Source: an uncultured Clostridia bacterium
Lineage (GTDB): Bacteria > Bacillota > Clostridia > Monoglobales > Monoglobaceae
Assembly (NCBI GenBank): GCA_910580105.1
Contig: CAJTWN010000017.1
Coordinates: 1 to 29,726, forward strand
DNA length: 29,726 bases
Direction of reading: 5' to 3'
The notes under the pieces were generated by a model. That model was not told the DNA's origin, did not search any database, and saw nothing but the letters and a program-made list of their open reading frames with translations. Positions 1-6,168 of the stretch are shown piece by piece (positions within the stretch are counted from its first letter, which is position 1; each line of letters opens with the position of its first letter). Both the position numbers and the translations under genes were made by a program.

Positions 1-55
1 AACCTATGACCCTCTGCTTGTAAGGCAGATGCTCTCCCAGCTGAGCTATGCGCCC
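1..55 (-). tRNA. tRNA-Val(UAC), 3' part cut off by the window edge
   Basis: On the minus strand the 5' end GGGCGCATAGCTC begins at 55. The D arm and the anticodon arm follow, with loop CTTACAA giving anticodon UAC (valine). The visible part matches the complete copy at 68-143. The T arm and acceptor 3' strand lie outside the window. Only 12 bases separate it from the upstream copy, so both are probably cut from one transcript. Confidence 0.93.
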
Positions 56-67
56 TTAAAATTGGTG

Positions 68-143
68 TGGTGGGCACAATAGGGCTCGAACCTATGACCC
101 TCTGCTTGTAAGGCAGATGCTCTCCCAGCTGAGCTATGCGCCC
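68..143 (-). tRNA. tRNA-Val(UAC), complete
   Basis: This is a 76-nt tRNA with CCA encoded in the genome. The acceptor 5' strand GGGCGCA pairs with TGTGCCC (one G-T wobble), followed by discriminator A and CCA at 68-70. The anticodon stem TCTGC/GCAGA encloses CTTACAA, anticodon UAC. The T loop TTCGAGC is present. A strong sigma-A promoter lies about 50 bases upstream (195-223), and a second copy follows directly. Confidence 0.96.
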
Positions 144-194
144 ACACCGTTTGTACCGCTTCGCATTTCTTGTTCAGCAGCGACAACATTGATG

Positions 195-223
195 ATTATA
201 CTCGCTTTAAAAGCAAAAGTCAA
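195..223 (-). promoter_or_regulatory. sigma-A promoter of the tRNA-Val pair
   Basis: On the minus strand there is a -35 TTGACT (218-223), a 17-base spacer and a perfect -10 TATAAT (195-200). Transcription would start near 188 and run into the tRNA at 143. The region 224-321, up to the hslO stop, shows no other gene and no clear terminator for hslO. Confidence 0.75.
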
Positions 224-321
224 CACCAAATATTTCAATTATATAGAATTATCTCACTTTATCCTCAACTATTCTCTTTTTTTCTTTCAATATCTCCCAA
301 TTTCTCTTTTCAACTCTTCAC

Positions 322-1206
322 TTATTCGCGGGAGGCCCTGTCTGCCAACGTGTTTAATTCCTCTTTTCCAAATACATACGCATGATTGCAAAAATGACAC
401 ACAATCTCTGCTTCACCTGTATCCTCTATCATCTCACGTATCTCCGTTTTGCCAAGAGAAATAAGCGCCCGCTCCATCCGTTCTTTCGAACAATCACAAA
501 AATACCGAACAGCTTTTGTCTCCAGGATATCCACATCAAATCCAAGCATTACATACTTTATCATTTCAATACTGTCCATGCCCTGTTCCAGCATTTGTGT
601 TACGTTCATCATATTTTTGATGCTATTTTCAATTTTGGACAGTGTTTTCTCATCACATTCCGGCATCACCTGAATAATAAATCCACCGGCACATTTCACC
701 GAATAATCCCGGTCCACCAAAACGCCGACCCCCACAACACTGGGAACCTGTTCCGACTGCATAAAATAATATGCCAAATCATCTCCTATTTCACCGGTTT
801 GTATTGGAATTTGCCCGATATAAGGCTCTTTCATCTTTAAATCTTTGACAACACTTAAAGTTCCTTTTCCAACCGCTGCTCCCACATCAAGTTTTCCATT
901 TGCCTTCAGTGGCAGATCCACATCCGGATTCGATACATAACCCTTAACATCTCCAGCAGCATCAGCGGAAACCAAAACTGTTCCCAGAGGACCATCTCCT
1001 TTTAACTGTAGTGTAAGTGCTGCATCCTTATTTTTTAACATACTTCCCATCAGCTGCCCTGCCGCAAGCAATCTTCCCAATGCCGCACTGGCAACCGGAG
1101 AAAGCTGATGATATTTCTGGGCTGTATTGCAGGTATCTGTTGAAACAACTGAATAAATTCTTAAAAATCCATCTTTGGTTATTGCTTTTGTAAGTTGGTC
1201 ACTCAT
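322..1206 (-). CDS. hslO: Hsp33 redox-regulated molecular chaperone
   Basis: Hsp33 is a cytoplasmic holdase chaperone switched on by oxidative unfolding. The 294-residue product has the usual family length. The C-terminal zinc switch is complete: Cys237 and Cys239 (CDC) and Cys270 and Cys273 (CHFC). The N-terminal half has the typical pattern, with a regulatory opening DGFLRIYSV and a SPVASAALGRLLAA segment. The frame is open 54 bases further upstream, but the start at 1206 is preferred because AAGGAG lies just upstream. The gene has its own sigma-A promoter (1243-1271) beginning right after the cold-shock gene's terminator, so the two are separate units although they are neighbours on one strand. 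No strong terminator is visible downstream. Confidence 0.95.
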   Translation of the reverse strand: MSDQLTKAITKDGFLRIYSVVSTDTCNTAQKYHQLSPVASAALGRLLAAGQLMGSMLKNKDAALTLQLKGDGPLGTVLVSADAAGDVKGYVSNPDVDLPLKANGKLDVGAAVGKGTLSVVKDLKMKEPYIGQIPIQTGEIGDDLAYYFMQSEQVPSVVGVGVLVDRDYSVKCAGGFIIQVMPECDEKTLSKIENSIKNMMNVTQMLEQGMDSIEMIKYVMLGFDVDILETKAVRYFCDCSKERMERALISLGKTEIREMIEDTGEAEIVCHFCNHAYVFGKEELNTLADRASRE

Positions 1207-1242
1207 ATATATCTCCTTCAATTTTTCAAAAAGTGTGCCTTT

Positions 1243-1271
1243 ATTATAACCCAGCAGCACTATTTTTTCAA
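1243..1271 (-). promoter_or_regulatory. sigma-A promoter of hslO
   Basis: On the minus strand there is a -35 TTGAAA (1266-1271), a 17-base spacer and a -10 TATAAT (1243-1248), about 36 bases before the hslO start. The -35 box abuts the U-tract of the upstream cold-shock terminator. Confidence 0.7.
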
Positions 1272-1272
1272 T

Positions 1273-1300
1273 AAAAAAATGACCGCCTCAAGCGGTCATT
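1273..1300 (-). terminator. Rho-independent terminator of the cold-shock gene
   Basis: The stem AATGACCGC/GCGGTCATT (1278-1286 with 1292-1300) has a 5-base loop. On the minus strand it is followed by a run of seven T (1273-1279). It starts a few bases after the cold-shock stop codon. Confidence 0.88.
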
Positions 1301-1306
1301 TTTGTT

Positions 1307-1510
1307 TTATGCTTCAACACGCTGAACATTAGAGGCTTGCAATCCTTTTTCACCCTCTGTTACTTCAAAGGAAACCTGATCACCTTCAGCCAGTGTTTTA
1401 TATCCGTCCATTGCGATTGCTGAAAAATGTACAAATACATCTTTTCCATCTTCTCCGGTAATAAAACCAAATCCTTTTTCCGCATTAAACCATTTTACTG
1501 TTCCTGTCAT
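1307..1510 (-). CDS. CspA-family cold-shock protein
   Basis: This 67-residue single cold-shock domain is an OB-fold that binds single-stranded RNA and DNA. Members melt RNA secondary structure at low temperature or act as general RNA chaperones. RNP1 (KGFGFI, residues 12-17) and RNP2 (VFVHF, about 25-29) are both intact, and the start MTGTVKWFN is typical. A strong TAGGAGGT ribosome site lies 7-10 bases before the start. It is monocistronic, with a consensus promoter (1566-1594), a short leader with a stem-loop at its 5' end (1540-1557) and its own terminator. The sequence cannot show whether it is cold-induced; many Csp paralogues are constitutive. Confidence 0.96.
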   Translation of the reverse strand: MTGTVKWFNAEKGFGFITGEDGKDVFVHFSAIAMDGYKTLAEGDQVSFEVTEGEKGLQASNVQRVEA

Positions 1511-1539
1511 ATCTTTTACCTCCTAAAACAGTGCAACAC

Positions 1540-1557
1540 GCTAAAATATTTTTTAGC
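1540..1557 (-). promoter_or_regulatory. Stem-loop at the 5' end of the cold-shock mRNA leader
   Basis: On the minus strand GCTAAAA pairs with TTTTAGC around a 4-base loop. The predicted transcription start, about 1559, would place this stem almost at the extreme 5' end of the message. This could stabilise the mRNA or make the leader temperature-sensitive. That role is inferred. Confidence 0.5.
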
Positions 1558-1565
1558 TTGCATGG

Positions 1566-1594
1566 AGTATATCATACACAATGCAATCTGTCAA
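1566..1594 (-). promoter_or_regulatory. Consensus sigma-A promoter of the cold-shock gene
   Basis: On the minus strand there is a perfect -35 TTGACA (1589-1594), a 17-base spacer and a -10 TATACT (1566-1571). It is divergent from the SDR promoter at 1672-1700. Confidence 0.82.
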
Positions 1595-1671
1595 TTTCTT
1601 TTTTCATTTTTATCAAAAAAATCGTATCCAGATTTTCGACAGGAGTTGAATTTTTTCTTTTGATTTAATAT

Positions 1672-1700
1672 TTGACTTCTCAAAATCGGTATGCTATAAT
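1672..1700 (+). promoter_or_regulatory. Sigma-A promoter of the SDR gene
   Basis: TTGACT (1672-1677), a 17-base spacer and TATAAT (1695-1700), with AAGGAGG and the start codon about 25-34 bases downstream. Confidence 0.82.
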
Positions 1701-1733
1701 TTACCTGAGAATAAACACAAGGAGGTAATTCTG

Positions 1734-2534
1734 ATGGGAATTGCAGAAAAATTCAGTCTTAAAGGAAAAGTTGCCCTGGTAACAGGTGCTTCCTATGGCA
1801 TCGGTTATGCCATCGCATCCGGTATGGCAGACGCTGGCGCCAAAATAGTTTTCTGTGATATTAAGCAGGAGTTTGTTGACAAAGGCCTTGCTTCTTATAA
1901 AGCAGATGGTATCGATGCAGTGGGGTATGTCTGCGACGTTACTAAAGAAGATATGGTACAGGAAATGGTGAAAAAAATTGAGGCAGAGGTAGGCATAATT
2001 GACATTCTGGTCAATAATGCCGGCATCATCAAACGTATCCCAATGTGCGAAATGACTGCTGAGGAATTTAGACAGGTCGTAGACGTTGACCTTAACGCTC
2101 CTTTCATTGTTGCAAAGGCAGTTATCCCCAGCATGATTAAAAAAGGCAGCGGTAAAATCATCAACATTTGCTCGATGATGAGTGAACTTGGCCGGGAAAC
2201 AGTATCTGCATATGCGGCGGCAAAAGGCGGTCTGAAAATGCTGACCAGAAACATTTGTTCTGAATATGGAGAATACAATATTCAGTGTAACGGTATCGGC
2301 CCTGGTTACATAGCAACACCGCAAACCGCTCCGCTCAGAGAAAAACAGCCCGATGGTTCCAGACATCCCTTTGATCAGTTCATCATTGCAAAAACACCTG
2401 CTGCACGCTGGGGAAATCCGGAAGACCTCATGGGGCCGGCCGTCTTCCTTGCATCAGAAGCTTCTGATTTTGTCAATGGTCACATTCTCTATGTTGACGG
2501 AGGTATTCTGGCTTATATTGGTAAACAACCGTAA
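1734..2534 (+). CDS. Short-chain dehydrogenase, gluconate 5-dehydrogenase-like
   Basis: This 266-residue classical SDR oxidoreductase is cytoplasmic and uses NAD(P). The cofactor motif TGASYGIG is at about 18-25, NNAG at about 92-95, the catalytic Ser in ICSMMSELG and the YxxxK motif in YAAAKGG at about 160. The end HILYVDGGILAYIGKQP and the stretch CNGIGPGYIATPQTAPLRE resemble proteins annotated as gluconate 5-dehydrogenase, which interconvert gluconate and 5-ketogluconate. A related 2-deoxy-gluconate or 3-keto sugar acid role (KduD-like) is possible, because substrate is hard to read in SDRs. It has its own promoter and terminator. No hexuronate or gluconate gene lies beside it, so context does not settle the substrate. 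The start is fixed by AAGGAGG eight bases upstream. Confidence 0.88.
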   Translation: MGIAEKFSLKGKVALVTGASYGIGYAIASGMADAGAKIVFCDIKQEFVDKGLASYKADGIDAVGYVCDVTKEDMVQEMVKKIEAEVGIIDILVNNAGIIKRIPMCEMTAEEFRQVVDVDLNAPFIVAKAVIPSMIKKGSGKIINICSMMSELGRETVSAYAAAKGGLKMLTRNICSEYGEYNIQCNGIGPGYIATPQTAPLREKQPDGSRHPFDQFIIAKTPAARWGNPEDLMGPAVFLASEASDFVNGHILYVDGGILAYIGKQP

Positions 2535-2565
2535 GCCGGACTCCATGTATATTGTGAAATTTTAC

Positions 2566-2605
2566 AAAGGCGTGTGCTTTTTGGCATACGCTTTTTATCT
2601 TTTTT
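2566..2605 (+). terminator. Rho-independent terminator of the SDR gene
   Basis: The stem GCGTGTGC (2570-2577) pairs with GCATACGC (2584-2591) with one G-T wobble. A T-rich tract (2592-2605) follows. It lies about 35 bases after the SDR stop. Confidence 0.85.
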
Positions 2606-2624
2606 CTAAAGTTTTCGGCCTTTA

Positions 2625-2653
2625 TTGACGGATGAAAAGAAATAGTATAAAAT
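2625..2653 (+). promoter_or_regulatory. Sigma-A promoter of citrate synthase
   Basis: TTGACG (2625-2630), a 17-base spacer and TAAAAT (2648-2653). It sits right after the SDR terminator and about 55 bases before the citrate synthase start. Confidence 0.65.
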
Positions 2654-2708
2654 AAAAGATATAACTCATAAAATGAACTAAACATATGATACAGAAAGGG
2701 TGAACACG

Positions 2709-4112
2709 ATGGACAACAATGTGGCCAATGAAAAGAAAGCCTATATTGAAAAACATTTTGATAAATATATTGAGCTTTTCCAGACACAAAATACATCCTG
2801 GAACCAAATCCCATCTCATTACTTCACAGATTATAATGTAAAAAGAGGTCTTCGTAACGCAGACGGCACCGGCGTACTTGCCGGTCTTACTGCCATCGGT
2901 GAAGTCCACGGCTATGTAATGGATGAAGGAAATAAAGCGCCGGTTGAAGGAAAACTCAGATACCGCGGAATTGATGTAGAAGATATTGTTGCCCATTGCC
3001 GGGCTGAAAAACGTTTCGGCTTTGAAGAAACTGCCTTTTTGCTTTTATTCGGTTTTTTGCCCAGCCGGGAACTTTTAGAGGAATTTACTACGGTTTTGGC
3101 TTACAAACGCAATCTTCCTGACGAGTTCACCGAAGACATGATATTTAAGGCGCCCAGCAAAAACATTATGAACAAATTGGCCCGCTGCGTTCTGGCTCTT
3201 TATTCTTATGATGAGAATCCGGATGATATTTCCCTGCATAACCTTTTGGATCAAAGTCTGAATCTGATTGCCCGTTTCCCGATTTTGGTGGCAAACGCTT
3301 ATTCTTGTAAAAAACACTATTTTGACGGAGATAGTCTTGTACTTCACAACCCAAATCCAAGCCTTTCCGTCGCAGAAAATTTCCTATATATGATACGTCC
3401 GGATAATCAGTTCACGCCTTTAGAAGCAGAAATTCTGGATCTCAGCATGATTTTACAGGCAGAACATGGCGGCGGTAATAACTCTGCCTTTGCCGTACAC
3501 GTACTATCTTCAACGGGTACGGATACATATTCTGCTATATCTGCTTCCGTTGGTTCACTGAAAGGCCCCAAACACGGCGGTGCCAATGATAAAATGTTAT
3601 CACAAATGGCAGAAATAAAAGAAAATGTAACTGACTGGACAGACGAAGGGGAAGTTCTGGAATATCTCAAAAAAATCATCCGAAAAGAAGCAGGGGACGG
3701 AAAAGGTCTTATCTATGGTATGGGGCACGCAGTATATACCATTTCGGATCCCCGTGAAGTTATCCTGAAAGAACGGGCTGAATATCTTGCTTCCATTACC
3801 GGACATGAAAAAGAATTTAAACTCCATGATTTAGTAGAGCGTCTTGCACCCATTGCATTTAAAGAAGTAAAAGGAATTGAAAAACCTATGTGTGCAAATG
3901 TCGATTTTTATTCCGGCTTCGTTTATCAGATGATGAACATCCCACAGGAACTCTATACGCCTATTTTTGCCATGTCACGTATCGTTGGCTGGTGCGCACA
4001 TCGTATTGAAGAGGTGATTACCGGAAAGAAAATCATCCGGCCGGCCTATAAGAGTATGGTTAAACGCCAAAATTATACACCGATTGATGAAAGGATAACA
4101 CCACAAATTTAA
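2709..4112 (+). CDS. gltA: Citrate synthase (citrate/2-methylcitrate synthase family)
   Basis: The enzyme condenses acetyl-CoA with oxaloacetate to citrate in the cytoplasm. The 467-residue product carries the three expected catalytic positions: His in GPKHGGAN (about 289), His in GMGHAVY (about 340) and Asp in NVDFYSG (about 399). The N-terminal region has the family segment GKLRYRGIDVEDI. Its length of about 450-470, with an N-terminal extension of about 60 residues, is usual for clostridial forms. The variant GHAVYTISDPRE at the second His differs from the common GHRVYK. A GTG nine bases upstream is in frame, but it directly abuts the GAAAGGG ribosome site, so the ATG at 2709 (8-base spacing) is chosen. 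It is a single-gene unit with no aconitase or isocitrate dehydrogenase next to it. A partial citrate branch toward glutamate is therefore an inference. Methylcitrate synthase activity cannot be excluded. Confidence 0.93.
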   Translation: MDNNVANEKKAYIEKHFDKYIELFQTQNTSWNQIPSHYFTDYNVKRGLRNADGTGVLAGLTAIGEVHGYVMDEGNKAPVEGKLRYRGIDVEDIVAHCRAEKRFGFEETAFLLLFGFLPSRELLEEFTTVLAYKRNLPDEFTEDMIFKAPSKNIMNKLARCVLALYSYDENPDDISLHNLLDQSLNLIARFPILVANAYSCKKHYFDGDSLVLHNPNPSLSVAENFLYMIRPDNQFTPLEAEILDLSMILQAEHGGGNNSAFAVHVLSSTGTDTYSAISASVGSLKGPKHGGANDKMLSQMAEIKENVTDWTDEGEVLEYLKKIIRKEAGDGKGLIYGMGHAVYTISDPREVILKERAEYLASITGHEKEFKLHDLVERLAPIAFKEVKGIEKPMCANVDFYSGFVYQMMNIPQELYTPIFAMSRIVGWCAHRIEEVITGKKIIRPAYKSMVKRQNYTPIDERITPQI

Positions 4113-4121
4113 AATAATCAT

Positions 4122-4150
4122 AACCACCGGTTGAACCGGTGGTTTATTTC
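4122..4150 (+). terminator. Terminator after citrate synthase
   Basis: The perfect stem AACCACCGG/CCGGTGGTT (4122-4130 with 4136-4144) is followed by TTTATTTC, ten bases after the stop codon. Confidence 0.75.
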
Positions 4151-4173
4151 CATGCCTTAAGGCGCCAACTACG

Positions 4174-4206
4174 AACACCCGCCAAAATTATTTTGGCGGG
4201 TGTTTT
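4174..4206. terminator. Second, 14-bp hairpin between converging genes
   Basis: A perfect 14-bp stem (4174-4187 with 4191-4204; core CACCCGCC/GGCGGGTG) has a 3-base loop. It continues into TTTT on the plus strand and starts with AAAA in the loop region. It lies between the ends of citrate synthase (+) and the oxidoreductase (-), so it can stop transcription from both sides. With the hairpin at 4122 it forms a double terminator. Confidence 0.8.
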
Positions 4207-4220
4207 ATGTAGATGTAATA

Positions 4221-5534
4221 TTAACCTTTATAATTCGGCAGATATGCGCCTTTTTCCAAAAGGCTTTGCTGCAGCATTTTAACATCAATTTTCTTTGGTT
4301 CCCCATCCGTATGTCTCACGGACAATGCTGCCGCACATCCTGCTGCCATCCCCGTAATAAAACAACAGGGCATGACACGCAATGCACCAAACATCTCCCG
4401 CTCGGCACCGATACATCTGCCGGCAATCAACAAATTATCCATTTTCTTTGGAAGAAGAGAACGATAGGACAAACCATAACTTTTTCCTTTTTCATACCCT
4501 TGTTCATACAAAGAGTTTTCTTTACCATTTTCAGCGCTATGGGAATGAATATCAATCGGATACGCATAACGCCCTATTTCATCATCAAAGACGGCATGTG
4601 TCTGATAATCTTCAAAAGATGCGGCATACAGACAGGTAATTCTCCGACTTTCACGAATACCCAAAATATCCCCGGTAGAGATCAATTTTGCATTCTCATA
4701 TCCAGGAAGATAACGGTTGTAATATTCCACATACTCCCAAATTCTCTTGCGCCCATCCAGCATTCCTTTGGTCAGAGACACCTCATCCGTACCATCCACA
4801 CCAAACACATGACCAATATTGCCGCCGCCATAATGCCGGTCAAATCGCCACATTCCGGGAAGTCCCAAATCCTGCACCGTAAATACGCCATCTTTAAACG
4901 CCTGGGGTAAAAACCGCTCATCCGGATCTTTTCCCAGCTCTACAACGGCACGGCTCCAATCAATATCACCCCACATGGAACAGAGTGTACCTGGCATCAT
5001 AAAACCATTTTCATTGCCCTTTTCTGATTCCTCACCGGCAGCAACAGCCATAAAACCATCGCCGGTTCCATCAATATAGACTTTGGCACGGACAGCAAAA
5101 AATGTTTCTTTTCCCTTTAAAATTACATACTGAATCCGATTATCTTCTTTCACTACATCTACCAGCGTTGTTTCAAAAAGGAAGGATGCACCTGATGCAA
5201 GCATCATCTGATCATAAAGCAACTTCAATTTTTCTACTTCAATTGAAAATTCAATGGTCGTATAATCTGTATCCTCACCATATAAAGCATCAAATAAACG
5301 TCTTCCAAAACCGCCGGCCAAAAAATTCACACCATCGGAAAATCGCATAAATGCGGGCACTTTTGCCAAAGTTGCCGCGCCGCCAAAGCACTGTCCCTTT
5401 TCAGCCAAAAAGACGCTGGCTCCCATCTCGGCAGCAGTTACCGCAGCTGCCACACCGGCCGGGCCACCGCCGGCAACAAAAACATCAACATCATATCGTA
5501 TTTCAATTTCTTTTCTAAATTCAATTTTATCCAT
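4221..5534 (-). CDS. FAD-dependent oxidoreductase (FAD_oxidored type)
   Basis: This 437-residue flavoprotein has a Rossmann dinucleotide-binding start, VDVFVAGGGPAGVAAA (about 17-32), and then an acidic strand end (FLAEKG). GGAATLAKVP follows, with GTGDG near 155. The C-terminal FAD site reads NLLIAGRCIGA...GALRVMPCCFITGMAAGCAAAL. This order fits the FAD-dependent oxidoreductase family typified by Pfam FAD_oxidored, whose substrates are mostly unknown. There is no signal peptide, so it is cytoplasmic. The ATG overlaps the last 8 bases of the upstream DUF5662-type gene (ATGGATAA), with GGGGGAA as ribosome site, which implies translational coupling. The two CC pairs near the end are not a known redox motif. 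A fumarate reductase-like or thiazole synthase-like role is less likely. The physiological substrate is not known. Confidence 0.85.
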   Translation of the reverse strand: MDKIEFRKEIEIRYDVDVFVAGGGPAGVAAAVTAAEMGASVFLAEKGQCFGGAATLAKVPAFMRFSDGVNFLAGGFGRRLFDALYGEDTDYTTIEFSIEVEKLKLLYDQMMLASGASFLFETTLVDVVKEDNRIQYVILKGKETFFAVRAKVYIDGTGDGFMAVAAGEESEKGNENGFMMPGTLCSMWGDIDWSRAVVELGKDPDERFLPQAFKDGVFTVQDLGLPGMWRFDRHYGGGNIGHVFGVDGTDEVSLTKGMLDGRKRIWEYVEYYNRYLPGYENAKLISTGDILGIRESRRITCLYAASFEDYQTHAVFDDEIGRYAYPIDIHSHSAENGKENSLYEQGYEKGKSYGLSYRSLLPKKMDNLLIAGRCIGAEREMFGALRVMPCCFITGMAAGCAAALSVRHTDGEPKKIDVKMLQQSLLEKGAYLPNYKG

Positions 5535-6069
5535 TTTTCTTCCCCCTTTTCACCTGTTCACGTATTTTTGAAAATGTGTACGCTTCTCCTTCCTCTTTGA
5601 GCATTACCAACCAGGATTGAATCAATTCTGATGTATCCGGATGAATAAAACGTTGTTCTTTAGACTTTAAAAAATAGGCAAGCGGATATCCGTGCTCATA
5701 CAATTCACCACGATAGATCTTGCTTGCCGCAACCCGGTCACAAAACATTTCCACCGCATACCGCAATGGCATTTCGACAGGCATCACTCGTTTTTCATTA
5801 GGATTATAATCTGTCCAATATTCAAAATGATGTTTATTCCGGCCTTTATGATACAGCCAGGCTCTGGAATAACCGAATTTTTCCCGTTCTATTTCATTTG
5901 GACTTCGATCGCCCTGAAAATAGCGGGCACCTACCAAAAATTCTGCCGGACTGTATTTCGACAAATCATGCCACAGCCCCTGCCATACGATGCCGGCTTT
6001 CCAACAATGCCGGATTACAAGATGCCGGTGTTTTGTTATCGTAGAAAAATGTTTCATCCATTTCAACAT
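5527..6069 (-). CDS. DUF5662 family protein
   Basis: This 180-residue cytoplasmic protein of unknown function is rich in His, Trp and Tyr. The conserved-looking core is HDLSKYSPAEF at about 34-44 and HKGRNKHHFEYW at about 74-85, followed by a helical stretch MPLRYAVEMFCDRVAAS. The repeated His/Asp/Glu positions suggest a metal site of the HD-like kind. That is inference; no catalytic activity is assigned. The recalled family is DUF5662, common in Clostridia. The first ATG is used, with GGGGTGA about 10 bases upstream. A second Met five codons in is possible. It is first in a two-gene unit with the FAD oxidoreductase, with an 8-base overlap. Confidence 0.75.
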   Translation of the reverse strand: MLKWMKHFSTITKHRHLVIRHCWKAGIVWQGLWHDLSKYSPAEFLVGARYFQGDRSPNEIEREKFGYSRAWLYHKGRNKHHFEYWTDYNPNEKRVMPVEMPLRYAVEMFCDRVAASKIYRGELYEHGYPLAYFLKSKEQRFIHPDTSELIQSWLVMLKEEGEAYTFSKIREQVKRGKKNG

Positions 6070-6090
6070 GCTAAATTTATCACCCCGATT

Positions 6091-6118
6091 ATTATACCAT
6101 ATTTTTCTTTGTCTGCAA
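6091..6118 (-). promoter_or_regulatory. Probable promoter of the DUF5662/oxidoreductase pair
   Basis: On the minus strand a perfect -10 TATAAT (6091-6096) is preceded, 16 bases upstream, by a weak -35 TTGCAG (6113-6118). The distance to the start codon is about 21 bases. Confidence 0.55.
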
Positions 6119-6133
6119 TGCGGTAAAGTTTAG

Positions 6134-6163
6134 AAAAAACAGACCCAACAGGTGGGTCTGTTT
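6134..6163 (-). terminator. Rho-independent terminator of the surface-protein operon
   Basis: The perfect 10-bp stem AAACAGACCC/GGGTCTGTTT (6137-6146 with 6154-6163) has a 7-base loop and a run of T on the minus strand (6134-6139). It follows the stop codon of the 1556-residue gene within six bases. Confidence 0.9.
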
Positions 6164-6168
6164 CATCT

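Noticed and set aside
1701..2366. Minus-strand 221-codon frame opposite the SDR gene
   Set aside because: It is a shadow of a well-supported SDR with promoter, ribosome site and catalytic motifs.
4200..4910. Plus-strand 236-codon frame opposite the FAD oxidoreductase
   Set aside because: It lies wholly antisense to a gene with clear FAD motifs, has no ribosome site and no recognisable domain.
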